64,000 bases of DNA from an uncultured Oscillospiraceae bacterium. Its GTDB lineage: Bacteria > Bacillota > Clostridia > Oscillospirales > Oscillospiraceae. The position numbers were made by a program, and so were the translations under genes. The stretch is from positions 8,861 through 72,860 of the forward strand of contig CAKTVG010000014.1 of assembly GCA_934622035.1 (NCBI GenBank). The letters run 5' to 3'. The notes under the pieces are model-generated. The model saw nothing but the letters and a program-made list of their open reading frames with translations. It ran no database searches and had not been told where the DNA came from. Positions 25,085-33,429 of the stretch are shown here, piece by piece; within the stretch, counting starts at the first letter, position 1; every line of letters starts with the position of its first letter.

Positions 25085-26593
25085 ATGAAAAAGTACATCG
25101 TCGCGCTGGATCAGGGCACGACCAGCAGCCGCGCCATCGTCTTCGACCGTGCGCAGAACATCGTCGCCCAGGCGCAGAAGGAATTCCCCCAGATTTACCC
25201 CCAGGCGGGCTGGGTCGAGCACGACCCCATGGAGCTGTACTCCTGTCAGTACGGCGTGATGATGGAGGCCGTCACGCGCAGCGGCATTTCCGTGCAGGAA
25301 ATCGCCGCCATCGGCATCACGAATCAGCGCGAGACGACCGTCGTCTGGGAAAAGGACACCGGGCGGCCCATCTACAACGCCATTGTCTGGCAATGCCGCC
25401 GCACGGCGGAGCTGTGCGACGGTCTGCGCGCCGCCGGGCTGGAGCCTTATATCAAGCAGACGACCGGCCTCGTCCTCGACGCCTATTTCTCCGCGACGAA
25501 AATCCGCTGGATTCTCGACCATGTCCCCGGCGCGCAGGAACGCGCCGAGCGCGGCGAGCTGCTGTTCGGCACGGTGGACAGCTGGCTTCTCTGGAAGCTG
25601 ACGGGCGTGCATGCCACGGATTACACCAACGCCTCGCGCACCATGCTCTTCGACATCCACAGGCTCTGCTGGGACGAGAAGCTCTGCAAGGCGCTGAACA
25701 TCCCCATGTGCATGCTGCCGCCGGTGCGCGACAGCAGCGGCATTCTGGGCACCTGCAACGTGCAGGGCTGCCAGATTCCCATTGCAGGCATGGCGGGCGA
25801 CCAGCAGGCGGCGCTCTTCGGCCAGTGCTGCTTCGAGCGCGGCGACGCGAAGAATACCTACGGCACGGGCTGCTTCCTTCTGATGAACACCGGCGAGACG
25901 CCCTGCGCCAGCCGCCATGGCCTGGTCACGACCATCGCCGCCGGGCTGAACGGCAGAATCACCTACGCCCTGGAGGGCAGTGTTTTCGTCGGTGGGGCAG
26001 TCATCCAGTGGCTGCGCGACGAGATGCGCTTTTTGAACGAATCCCGCGACGCGGAATACTATGCGAGCAAGGTCGATTCCACCGGCGGCGTCTACTTCGT
26101 CCCGGCCTTCACCGGCCTCGGCGCGCCCTATTGGGATATGTACGCACGCGGCGCGATCGTCGGCATCACGCGCGGCACGCGTCCGGAGCACATCATTCGC
26201 GCGGCGCAGGAATCCATCGCCTACCAGAGCACGGACCTCGTCGCCGCCATGCAGAAGGACACCGGCGCAAGGCTGCACGAGCTGCGCGTGGACGGCGGCG
26301 CGAGCCGCGATGCCTTTTTGATGCAGTTCCAGGCGGACATGCTGGGCTGCCCCGTCCGGCGGCCCGTCGTACGCGAGACGACCGCGCTGGGCGCGGCGTA
26401 TCTGGCGGGGCTTGCCGTCGGCTTCTGGAAGGATCAGGACGAGCTGAAGCAGCTCTGGCGCTGCGACGTCGCCTTCGAGCCGAAGATGGAGGCCGCGCGG
26501 CGCGAGAACTGCCGCCGCGGGTGGGCGAAAGCCGTGGGCCGCAGTCTGGACTGGGCCGAGCATGAGCCGCAGGGCAAAAAGCAGACGCTGTAA
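25085..26593 (+). CDS. glpK: Glycerol kinase
   Basis: 502 residues, normal length. The ATP-binding start is ALDQGTTSSRAIVFD. Also visible are GITNQRETTVVWEK, the substrate region VWQCRRT, YGTGCFLLMNTG and DGGASRDAFLMQFQAD. It phosphorylates glycerol to glycerol 3-phosphate. There is no glpF or glpD neighbour, so glycerol use must involve genes elsewhere; a glycerophosphodiesterase that could supply glycerol phosphate is 9 kb away. AAGGAG precedes the ATG. Confidence 0.97.
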   Translation: MKKYIVALDQGTTSSRAIVFDRAQNIVAQAQKEFPQIYPQAGWVEHDPMELYSCQYGVMMEAVTRSGISVQEIAAIGITNQRETTVVWEKDTGRPIYNAIVWQCRRTAELCDGLRAAGLEPYIKQTTGLVLDAYFSATKIRWILDHVPGAQERAERGELLFGTVDSWLLWKLTGVHATDYTNASRTMLFDIHRLCWDEKLCKALNIPMCMLPPVRDSSGILGTCNVQGCQIPIAGMAGDQQAALFGQCCFERGDAKNTYGTGCFLLMNTGETPCASRHGLVTTIAAGLNGRITYALEGSVFVGGAVIQWLRDEMRFLNESRDAEYYASKVDSTGGVYFVPAFTGLGAPYWDMYARGAIVGITRGTRPEHIIRAAQESIAYQSTDLVAAMQKDTGARLHELRVDGGASRDAFLMQFQADMLGCPVRRPVVRETTALGAAYLAGLAVGFWKDQDELKQLWRCDVAFEPKMEAARRENCRRGWAKAVGRSLDWAEHEPQGKKQTL

Positions 26594-26606
26594 AATATAA
26601 TTTCAT

Positions 26607-26647
26607 CCCCGGCGGAAGGAAAATTGCCTTCCGCCGGGGCTGTTTTT
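26607..26647 (+). terminator. Intrinsic terminator of glpK
   Basis: A 13-bp stem CCCCGGCGGAAGG (26607-26619) pairs with 26627-26639, followed by TGTTTTT. Confidence 0.92.
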
Positions 26648-26698
26648 CAATTTGCCGCGTCCCCCTACGCAGTGAAAACGTTATTTCATGATGTGCAC

Positions 26699-27685
26699 TC
26701 AAACGGTACTCTTATAAAACTTCATGGTAAATTCCGCACCGCCGGAGCGGTTGGCCGCGCTGAGCGTGCCGTTCTGCGCCGCCGTGATCGACCGCGAGAG
26801 CGCCAGCCCGATGCCGACACTCTGCGCCGAGGCGTTCTTCCCCTTATAATACCGCTCGAACAGGTGCGGCAGATCCTCGGGGTCGATGCCGCCGCCCTCG
26901 TCGCGGATGCGGATGACGGAGCAGACGGCGTTTTCCTCGGCGAAAATGTGGATGCAGCCGGTCTGCATATGCTCCGTGCAGTTTTTGAGGATGTTGCCCA
27001 GCGCCTCCGCCGTCCACTGCGGGTCGCAGCGGACGTTTCCCGCCGCCTGTACCTCCAGCGTCTGACCTTTGACCTCCATCAGGATGGACAGCGGCTCTGC
27101 CGCGCGGCGGATGAGCGTCTCCAGCGGCAGCGTCTCCGGCGTCAGGCGGACGGTGCCCGCATCCAGCTTGGCCAGCTTCAGAAGCGAATTGACCAGCCAG
27201 TCGATGCGGTCCATCTGCCGCCGCAGGGCGAAGACCGCCGCCTTGCGGGCGGCCTCCCCGGCGTCCGGGTCGGAAAGCTCGGCGAGAAGCAGATTCACCG
27301 CCGTCAGGGGCGTGCGAATCTGGTGGGAAATGTCGGCCATCGCCTCGGCAAGCTCGGCCTTTTCGGCGTTCAGAAGCTGCGCCTGCTCGCTCAGGCGGAC
27401 GACAAGCTTTTGCAGCTGCGTGCGCAGCAGGCTGATCTCTCCCTCGGTGTACTGCGAAAAGCTGACGCCCTGCCGTCCAAAGAGGACGGCGTCCAGGTCG
27501 TCCGCCAGACGCGCCATGGCGCGGTAGCGCCGGTGGACGGAAATCAGGTAGACCGCGAGGTACAAAAGGCACAGCAGTCCCACGAGAATCCCCGCCGGGC
27601 GGCTGATATACAGCACCACCGCCGTCACGACCGCGCCCGGCGGGCCGCACAGCAGTAGCGTGCAGCGCACCTCCGGCCGCCTCAC
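26699..27685 (-). CDS. Two-component sensor histidine kinase
   Basis: 328 residues starting at a GTG that overlaps the regulator's stop (GTGA). Two close membrane helices (about 10-50) with almost no extracellular loop are followed by a linker coiled coil, the H-box ADISHQIRTPLTAVNLLL, and an ATPase domain with NILKNCTEH, RDEGGGIDPEDLPHLFERYYKG and GIGLALS. The lack of a sensory loop is the pattern of intramembrane-sensing or partner-sensing kinases such as BceS. No obvious target transporter lies next door, so the stimulus is unknown. Confidence 0.92.
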   Translation of the reverse strand: MRRPEVRCTLLLCGPPGAVVTAVVLYISRPAGILVGLLCLLYLAVYLISVHRRYRAMARLADDLDAVLFGRQGVSFSQYTEGEISLLRTQLQKLVVRLSEQAQLLNAEKAELAEAMADISHQIRTPLTAVNLLLAELSDPDAGEAARKAAVFALRRQMDRIDWLVNSLLKLAKLDAGTVRLTPETLPLETLIRRAAEPLSILMEVKGQTLEVQAAGNVRCDPQWTAEALGNILKNCTEHMQTGCIHIFAEENAVCSVIRIRDEGGGIDPEDLPHLFERYYKGKNASAQSVGIGLALSRSITAAQNGTLSAANRSGGAEFTMKFYKSTV

Positions 27686-28359
27686 GGCGTATCCTCCAGC
27701 CGGTAGCCCACGCCGCGCACCGTGCGGATGAGCGCCGGCTCCTGCGGGTCGTCCTCAAGCTTGTCGCGCAGGCGCTTGATATAGACCGTGAGCGTATTGT
27801 CGTTGACAAAATCGCCTGCGACGTCCCAGATCTCCTCGAGCAGCTTCGCACGGGTGAGCGTCTGGCCGCGGTGCGTCAGAAACACCAGCAGCAGGCGGTA
27901 TTCCAGGGCCGAGAGCGGCAGCTCCTGCCCGTTTTTCGTCACGCAGGCGCGGTCGGTGTCCACGCGCACCGCACCGGCGGTCAGGACGGACTGCGTCTTT
28001 CCCGTGCGGCGCAGGACGCTGCGGATGCGCGAGACCAGCTCACGCGGGCGGAAGGGCTTGGCGATATAGTCGTCCGCGCCGAGATCCAGACCGGTGACGA
28101 CGCTGAACTCGTCGCCTGAGGCGCTCAGGAAGATCACGGCGCTTTGCGTGCGCTGCTTCACCGCCGAGCAGACGGCAAAGCCGTTGCCGTCCTTCAGGCC
28201 GACGTCCAGCAGCACCAGGTCAAACTCCGCCGCGCCTATGGCCTCCAGCGCCTCGGTCTGGCCGGAGGCCGTCTGCACGCGGAAGCCCTCCGCGCTCAGA
28301 AACCGCGCCAGCGGCGTTGCAATGGCGGCGTCGTCCTCGACAATCAGAATTCGTTCCAT
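27682..28359 (-). CDS. OmpR-family response regulator
   Basis: 225 residues from ATG at 28359 (GGAGG site upstream). The receiver domain has the acidic pair in ILIVEDDAA, the phospho-Asp in DLVLLDVGLKDG, and Lys in DYIAKPF. The C-terminal winged helix (about 125-225) shows LTRAKLLEEIWD and VNDNTLTVYIKRLRDKLEDD. It is translationally coupled to the kinase gene. It probably autoregulates, but no target site was identified. Confidence 0.95.
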   Translation of the reverse strand: MERILIVEDDAAIATPLARFLSAEGFRVQTASGQTEALEAIGAAEFDLVLLDVGLKDGNGFAVCSAVKQRTQSAVIFLSASGDEFSVVTGLDLGADDYIAKPFRPRELVSRIRSVLRRTGKTQSVLTAGAVRVDTDRACVTKNGQELPLSALEYRLLLVFLTHRGQTLTRAKLLEEIWDVAGDFVNDNTLTVYIKRLRDKLEDDPQEPALIRTVRGVGYRLEDTP

Positions 28360-28380
28360 ATTTCCGCCTCCTTTTCCTCT

Positions 28381-28409
28381 ATCATATCGCATAAAAGACC
28401 GTTTGGCAA
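28381..28409 (-). promoter_or_regulatory. Promoter of the two-component operon
   Basis: Minus-strand TTGCCA, 17-base spacer, TATGAT, ending about 22 bases before the ATG. It is divergent from the promoter at 28423-28451, with only 13 bases between the two -35 boxes. Confidence 0.6.
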
Positions 28410-28422
28410 GCAAATTCGCAGG

Positions 28423-28451
28423 TTGTAAACCGCGCCGCTATCTGATATAAT
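28423..28451 (+). promoter_or_regulatory. Promoter of the SPFH-zinc ribbon-TPM operon
   Basis: TTGTAA, 17-base spacer, TATAAT, followed by AAAGGAG and the ATG at 28491. It faces away from the two-component promoter, so one regulator could act on both. Confidence 0.7.
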
Positions 28452-28490
28452 GAGAATACGGCACACGATGCCGCGAAAGGAGAAAGAATT

Positions 28491-29765
28491 ATGGGTTTGA
28501 TTCGCGTTGCGCTCGGCGCCGCCGGGCAGGTCATCCGGGATCAATATAAGGAATTTTTTGAGTGCCCCGCCATTGCGGACGACGTTCTGATCGTCAAGGG
28601 GCACAAGGACGCCAGCGGCCGCACCAGAAACCACGGCGCGGACGACATCATTTCCAACGGCTCGCTCATCGTTGTCAACAAGGGTCAGGCCATGGCCATC
28701 GTGGACAACGGCGCGGTCGTGGAATTCACCGCGGAGGCTGGGCCTTTCGTCTATGACACCTCCGCCGAGCCGAGCATCTTCGAGGGCAGTCTCGGCAAAA
28801 ACGTCGTCAACAGCTTCAAGACCATCGGACGGCGCATCTCCTTCGGCGGCAACACCGCCAGAAAGCAGTATGTCTATTTCTTCAATACCAAGCTGATCAA
28901 GGACAACCTCTTCGGCACGAGCACGCCCATCACCTTCCGCGCGGTCGACCGCAACATCGGGCTGGACATGGACGTACATCTCTCCTGCCACGGCTCTTAT
29001 AACTATCAGGTCGTCGATCCCATCGTGCTCTACACGAACATCGCGGGCAACGTCGAGGAGGAATTCCGCCGCAGCGAGCTGGACGGCACGATGAAAAAGG
29101 AATTCATCGCCGCGATGCGCCCCTCGCTTTCCGCCCTGTCCCGGCTGGAGCTGCGTCCCTCTCAGGTTGCCGAGCACGAACCGGAGCTAGCCGAGGAGCT
29201 GCGCAAGAACCTCAGCCAGAAGTGGCTGGAGGACCGCGGCATTGAGGTGCGCGAGGTCAATATTCTCAGCACCGAGGTGCTGCCCGAGGAGCTGACGCAG
29301 ATCTCCGAGCTGCAAAAGACCGCCGCGCTGCGCAATCCCGGCATGGCAGCCGCCCGCCTGACCGAGGCGCAGGCCGCCGCAATGCAAACCGCCGCCGGGA
29401 ACCAGAATGGCGCGATGATGGGCTTTATGGGCATGAACATGGCGCAGATGGCCGGTGGCATCAACGGCCAGGCGCTGTATCAGATGGCCGGGCAGCAGCC
29501 CGCGGCCCAGCCTGCGCAGGGCGGCTGGACCTGCTCCTGCGGCGCAGTGAGCACCGGCAACTTCTGCGCGGCCTGCGGTAAGCCGAAGCCCGCGCCGGAC
29601 GGCTGGACCTGCTCCTGCGGTGCGGTCAGCACAGGCAATTTCTGCATGCAGTGCGGCAAGCCGAAGCCCGCCGCGCGTCCCCGCTGCGCAAAGTGCGGCT
29701 GGGAGGCGGCCGAGGGCCAGAGCCCGCGCTTCTGCCCACAGTGCGGCGAGCCCTTCGACCGCTGA
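28491..29765 (+). CDS. SPFH-domain (YdjI-like) protein with three C-terminal zinc ribbons
   Basis: 424 residues. Residues 1 to about 290 form the SPFH/virion-core-like domain (starting GLIRVALGAAGQVIRDQYKEFF), with coiled coil around 230-300. A Gln/Met/Gly-rich linker follows. The tail has two tandem 26-residue zinc ribbons (CSCGAVSTGNFCxxCGKPKP) and a third, CAKCGW...FCPQCGEPFD. No signal peptide. It is the homologue of Bacillus YdjI, which sits with YdjG and YdjH homologues exactly as here, and is probably a membrane-associated scaffold. Function is unknown. Confidence 0.88.
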   Translation: MGLIRVALGAAGQVIRDQYKEFFECPAIADDVLIVKGHKDASGRTRNHGADDIISNGSLIVVNKGQAMAIVDNGAVVEFTAEAGPFVYDTSAEPSIFEGSLGKNVVNSFKTIGRRISFGGNTARKQYVYFFNTKLIKDNLFGTSTPITFRAVDRNIGLDMDVHLSCHGSYNYQVVDPIVLYTNIAGNVEEEFRRSELDGTMKKEFIAAMRPSLSALSRLELRPSQVAEHEPELAEELRKNLSQKWLEDRGIEVREVNILSTEVLPEELTQISELQKTAALRNPGMAAARLTEAQAAAMQTAAGNQNGAMMGFMGMNMAQMAGGINGQALYQMAGQQPAAQPAQGGWTCSCGAVSTGNFCAACGKPKPAPDGWTCSCGAVSTGNFCMQCGKPKPAARPRCAKCGWEAAEGQSPRFCPQCGEPFDR

Positions 29766-29784
29766 GCCTTTGTGAGGTAATAAC

Positions 29785-30873
29785 ATGGCAGAGCTTCTGC
29801 AATACAAATGTCCCTGCTGCGGCGGCAAGATCGAGTTCGACAGCAGCATACAGAAAATGAAATGCCCCTACTGCGACACGGAATTCGAAATGGAGACCCT
29901 GCGGCAGTATGACGAGGTGCTCAACGAGGAAAAGCAGCCCGACGACATGCGCTGGGACACCCGCCCCGGCAGCCGGTGGCAGGAGGGCGAGGAAGCGGAT
30001 ATGCGCATCTACGCCTGCCGCTCCTGCGGCGGCCAGATCGTCACCGAGGCAACGACCGCCGCAACGCACTGCCCCTTCTGCGGCAACCCGGTCGTGATGA
30101 TCAACCAGCTCTCCGGCGACCTGCGCCCGGACTATGTCATTCCCTTCCGGCTCGACCGCGAGGCGGCCAAGGCCGCAATGACAAAGCATCTTTCCGGCAA
30201 GCGGCTGCTGCCCAAGCTCTTCAAATCGCAGAACCACATCGACGAGATCAAGGGCATTTACGTCCCCTTCTGGCTCTTCGATGCCGAGGCCGACGCGGAC
30301 ATCGACTACCGCGCCACGCGCGTGCGCACCTGGAGCGACCGGGACTACGACTACACGGAAACGAGTCACTACGCCCTCTCGCGCGCAGGCTCGCTGGGCT
30401 TTGAGCGCGTGCCGGTGGACGGCTCGAGCAAAATGCCGAACGACCTGATGGAATCCATCGAGCCGTTTGACTTCTCCGGCGCGGTGGACTTCCAGACGGC
30501 CTATCTCTCCGGCTATCTCGCCGATCGCTATGACGAGGACGCCGCGCAGAGCATCGACCGCGCCAACGCGCGCATCAAGCAAAGCACCGAGCAGGCCTTC
30601 CGCAGCACGGTGCGCGGCTACAACACCGTCACCGTGACCAACAGCAGCGTCCGCCTGACGAACGGCGAGGCAAAATACGCCCTGTATCCCGTCTGGCTGC
30701 TGAACACCACCTGGCGCGGAGAAAAATACATCTTCGCCATGAACGGCCAGACCGGAAAATTCGTCGGCAATCTGCCGGTGGACCGCGGCGCGTGGTGGCG
30801 CTGGTTCGGCCTGTTCACGGCGCTGTTCGGCGCGGCGATCTACCTCGTGTGGACGCTCGTGCAGGGACTGTAA
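29785..30873 (+). CDS. TFIIB-type zinc-ribbon membrane protein (YdjG-like)
   Basis: 362 residues. Two zinc ribbons, YKCPCCGGKIEF...MKCPYCDTEFE at the N-terminus and YACRSCGGQIVTE...HCPFCGNPVVM around residues 75-110. A beta-rich middle domain follows, with GIYVPFWLFDAEADADIDY and ALYPVWLLNTTWRGEKYIFAMNGQTGK. A C-terminal membrane helix (about 337-358) with a short tail anchors it. The family is named only from its zinc ribbons; no DNA-binding role is shown. It lies 19 bases after the SPFH gene and 13 before the TPM gene. Confidence 0.85.
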   Translation: MAELLQYKCPCCGGKIEFDSSIQKMKCPYCDTEFEMETLRQYDEVLNEEKQPDDMRWDTRPGSRWQEGEEADMRIYACRSCGGQIVTEATTAATHCPFCGNPVVMINQLSGDLRPDYVIPFRLDREAAKAAMTKHLSGKRLLPKLFKSQNHIDEIKGIYVPFWLFDAEADADIDYRATRVRTWSDRDYDYTETSHYALSRAGSLGFERVPVDGSSKMPNDLMESIEPFDFSGAVDFQTAYLSGYLADRYDEDAAQSIDRANARIKQSTEQAFRSTVRGYNTVTVTNSSVRLTNGEAKYALYPVWLLNTTWRGEKYIFAMNGQTGKFVGNLPVDRGAWWRWFGLFTALFGAAIYLVWTLVQGL

Positions 30874-30886
30874 GGAGGAACGCGGC

Positions 30887-31720
30887 ATGAAACAACGTAT
30901 TTTTGCAATTGCCCTCCTTCTGGTGTTGGCCCTGGCGCTGACGCTTCCGGCCTTCGCGCGCTCCGGCGTGAGCGGGCAGCCTCTGCTCTGCGACGAGGCG
31001 CAGCTTCTGACGGCAGACGAGGCCGCCGCCCTAAACGAGCGGCTGGAGCTACTCTCCAATCGATATGAAATGGACATCGTCCTGCTCACGACCCTCAGTC
31101 TCGACGGCAAAAACGAAATGGACTACGCCGACGATTTCTATGACGAAAACGGCTACGCCGCGGACGGCGTGCTGCTGCTCTTCTTCACGGGCGAGGAACG
31201 GGGCCTCTGGATGTCCACAAGCGGCGAATGCATGGACATTTTCTCCGTGGACGGCATGCACGACATCTTTGAGGAGATCATCCCTACGCTTTCTGCGGGG
31301 AACTACGCTGCCGCCTTTGACCTCTACCTCAACCAGGTGGAGAACTACATCCTCGGCTTTGACACCGATCCGGACTACGACCCCGACCACCCGGACGACT
31401 CCTTCGATCCGGACGATTCCGACGCTCCTGCGGGGACGAACTATTTTTCCCTTTTCCGTCTCATCGTCTCCATCGCGGGCGGGGCGCTGCTGGCGCTGAT
31501 CCCGCTGGGCGTCATGCGCTCGAAGCTACGCTCCGTGCGGCCGAAGTACTCCGCGGAAAACTACGTCCGCGAGGGCAGCTTCCGCCTGACGCGCGACCGC
31601 GACCTCTTCCTCTACCACACCGTCACGCGCACCGCGCGGCCCAAGGACAATGACAGCGGCAGCGGCGCGCACACCAGCTCCTCTGGCGCGTCGCACGGCG
31701 GCGCGGGCACCCGCTTTTGA
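30887..31720 (+). CDS. TPM-domain membrane protein (YdjH-like)
   Basis: 277 residues. A signal peptide (MKQRIFAIALLLVLALALTLPAFA) is followed by a TPM domain (about 35-150: LLTADEAAALNERLELLSN, MDIVLLTTLSLDG, YADDFYDENGYAADGVLLLF). An Asp/Pro-rich linker, one membrane helix (about 190-210) and a Ser/Gly-rich tail ending GGAGTRF follow. TPM proteins face outward and are of unsettled function (photosystem repair in plants; envelope-associated in bacteria). AAGGAGG precedes the ATG. It is the third gene of the ydjGHI-like operon. Confidence 0.9.
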   Translation: MKQRIFAIALLLVLALALTLPAFARSGVSGQPLLCDEAQLLTADEAAALNERLELLSNRYEMDIVLLTTLSLDGKNEMDYADDFYDENGYAADGVLLLFFTGEERGLWMSTSGECMDIFSVDGMHDIFEEIIPTLSAGNYAAAFDLYLNQVENYILGFDTDPDYDPDHPDDSFDPDDSDAPAGTNYFSLFRLIVSIAGGALLALIPLGVMRSKLRSVRPKYSAENYVREGSFRLTRDRDLFLYHTVTRTARPKDNDSGSGAHTSSSGASHGGAGTRF

Positions 31721-31754
31721 TGGTTTTGGGAAACTCCAATGAAATCCTCTTCGG

Positions 31755-31862
31755 TGGACAGCGGCTCTTTCCCGCCAATCCTGCGGTTTGAAAAACTTGA
31801 AGTACACAAAGTACTCCTGCGTTTTCCAAGCCTTGTCTTGACGAAAAATCCCTCACTGTCCA
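31755..31862. repeat. ~110-bp multi-hairpin repeat, copy 2
   Basis: Closing stem TGGACAG (31755-31761) / CTGTCCA (31856-31862). Inner GCGG/CCGC hairpin, TTTGAAAAAC/GTTTTCCAA hairpin containing the small palindrome GTAC-ACAAA-GTAC. Compared with copy 3, the stem pair changes A-T to G-C on both arms. Confidence 0.8.
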
Positions 31863-31916
31863 TCCTTGCCGATTTCATCGGAGCTTCCCTTTAACCCCGG
31901 CGCAAGTCCCGGTGGC

Positions 31917-32022
31917 GGACGGCGGCTCTTTCCCGCCGATTCTCCGGCGTGGAAAACCGGAAGGACGCAAAGTACTCCTGCGTTTTCCAAACCTTGTCCT
32001 GACGGAAAATCCCGCGCCGTCC
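31917..32022. repeat. ~110-bp multi-hairpin repeat, copy 3
   Basis: Closing stem GGACGG (31917-31922) / CCGTCC (32017-32022). CGG-CTCTTTC-CCG hairpin and a perfect TGGAAAAC/GTTTTCCA stem. It is a near-tandem neighbour of copy 2, separated by 54 bases. Confidence 0.8.
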
Positions 32023-32039
32023 ATCCACAAAATTTTGAC

Positions 32040-32184
32040 TGCACGTGCCGGTTCGACGGTCTTCGCCGCGGCGGCGTGCTAGGATAGGGCTACAGCTTAT
32101 CCAATGCGGGCGCGTGCCTGCTCCGGCGCAGTGCGCCGGACCCACAACCGAACTTGCCCTCCGGGAAACCGGAGGGCGTTTTTT
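32040..32184 (+). ncRNA. Unassigned structured segment ending in a terminator
   Basis: Successive hairpins: GGATA/TATCC (32082-32086, 32098-32102), GCGGGC/GCCTGC (32106-32111, 32116-32121), TCCGGCGC/GCGCCGGA (32122-32129, 32133-32140), then CCCACAACCGAAC and an intrinsic terminator GCCCTCCGG/CCGGAGGGC (32156-32164, 32169-32177) with a seven-T run. It matches no RNA family I can name. The next promoter is downstream of the terminator, so this is either the 3' end of the TPM operon or a separate small RNA. Confidence 0.4.
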
Positions 32185-32194
32185 TCGATTTTCT

Positions 32195-32223
32195 TTGCAT
32201 TTCCGGAAAACCTGTGCTACAAT
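32195..32223 (+). promoter_or_regulatory. Promoter of the 32-kb MFS gene
   Basis: TTGCAT, 17-base spacer, TACAAT, then GAAAGGA and the ATG at 32259. Confidence 0.75.
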
Positions 32224-32258
32224 GCGTCCGTATTCTCCGTGTGAAAGGAACACGCGTT

Positions 32259-33422
32259 ATGGTTCATCTGCTTTTGGCTGTCATTTATCTTGCATTCATC
32301 AGCCTCGGCCTGCCCGATGCGCTGCTTGGCTCGGCCTGGCCGAGCATGTATCCGCAGTTTTCCGTCCCGATGTCCTACGCCGGAATTGTCTCTCTGATTA
32401 TCTCCGCCGGGACGGTCGTTTCCAGTCTGCTCAGCGACCGTCTGACGCGCAAGCTTGGCGCGGGCGGCGTGACGGCGCTGAGCGTCGCGCTGACGGCGGC
32501 GGCGCTGTTCGGCTTCTCCGTCAGCCGGTCGTTCTGGCTGCTGTGCCTGCTGGCCGTTCCCTACGGCCTCGGCGCGGGCAGCGTGGACGCCGCGCTGAAT
32601 AACTACGTTGCTCTGCACTACGGCAGCCACCACATGAGCTGGCTGCACTGCATGTGGGGCGTCGGCGCGACGCTGGGGCCCTATGTGATGAGCTATGCCA
32701 TGACCGGCGGCCGCGGCTGGCCGGGCGGCTACCGCATCATCGCGCTTTTGCAGGCGGGGCTGACGTTGATTGTCCTGCTCAGTCTGCCGCTTTGGAAAAA
32801 GCGCCCGGACGCGAAGGACGCTGAGGCAAAGCCCCTGACGCTGCGGCAGACGCTCAGCATCCCCGGCGCAAAGGAGGTTCTGACGGCCTTTTTCTGCTAC
32901 TGCGCTCTGGAGCAGACGGCGGGGCTCTGGGCGGCGAGCTACCTCGTCCTGCACACCGGTCTGACTGCGGAGAGGGCGGCGGCCTTCGCCGGACTGTTCT
33001 TCCTCGGCATCACGGCCGGGCGGGCGGTCAGCGGCTTTCTGACCTTCCGCCTGAGCGATGCGGCGATGATCCGTCTCGGCTGCGGCATCATTGCGGCTGG
33101 CGTGGCGTCGCTGCTGCTGCCCTTCGCCGGGGCGGCGCTCGCGGGCTTTGTGCTCATCGGGCTGGGCTGCGCCCCGGTCTATCCCTGCATCATCCATTCC
33201 ACGCCCGCCCACTTCGGTGCGGAGCGCTCGCAGGCGCTCATCGGCGTGCAGATGGCCTGCGCCTACATCGGCGTGTGCGCCATGCCGCCTCTGTTCGGCC
33301 TGATCGCGAATCACATCTCCGTTGCGCTGCTGCCGGGCTATCTGGCGGTGCTGCTGGTCGTGATGGCGTTCATGCACGAGCGCGTTCTGAAAAAATGCAG
33401 CGCCATGCCGCAGCATTCGTAA
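32259..33422 (+). CDS. MFS transporter
   Basis: 387 residues from ATG at 32259. About 12 membrane helices; the start LLAVIYLAFISLGLPDALLGSAWPSMY and the loop SDRLTRKLGAGGVTALS correspond to the MFS helix 2-3 signature. Helix-rich C half begins after a charged central loop (LWKKRPDAKDAEAKP). The substrate is not evident. The longer in-frame start at 32154 overlaps the terminator and promoter and is rejected. Confidence 0.9.
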   Translation: MVHLLLAVIYLAFISLGLPDALLGSAWPSMYPQFSVPMSYAGIVSLIISAGTVVSSLLSDRLTRKLGAGGVTALSVALTAAALFGFSVSRSFWLLCLLAVPYGLGAGSVDAALNNYVALHYGSHHMSWLHCMWGVGATLGPYVMSYAMTGGRGWPGGYRIIALLQAGLTLIVLLSLPLWKKRPDAKDAEAKPLTLRQTLSIPGAKEVLTAFFCYCALEQTAGLWAASYLVLHTGLTAERAAAFAGLFFLGITAGRAVSGFLTFRLSDAAMIRLGCGIIAAGVASLLLPFAGAALAGFVLIGLGCAPVYPCIIHSTPAHFGAERSQALIGVQMACAYIGVCAMPPLFGLIANHISVALLPGYLAVLLVVMAFMHERVLKKCSAMPQHS

Positions 33423-33429
33423 ATCATCG

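Noticed and set aside
31612..32044. Small minus-strand frames with conserved RDFSSRQGLENAG-like text
   Set aside because: They come from the multi-hairpin repeat; reading frames and starts differ between copies and stems covary, which fits a nucleic-acid element.
32040..32184. SRP RNA, tmRNA or known riboswitch
   Set aside because: The GTGCTAGG start recalled Bacillus scRNA, but the SRP tetraloop and GGAAGCAGC region is missing; no riboswitch core could be matched.
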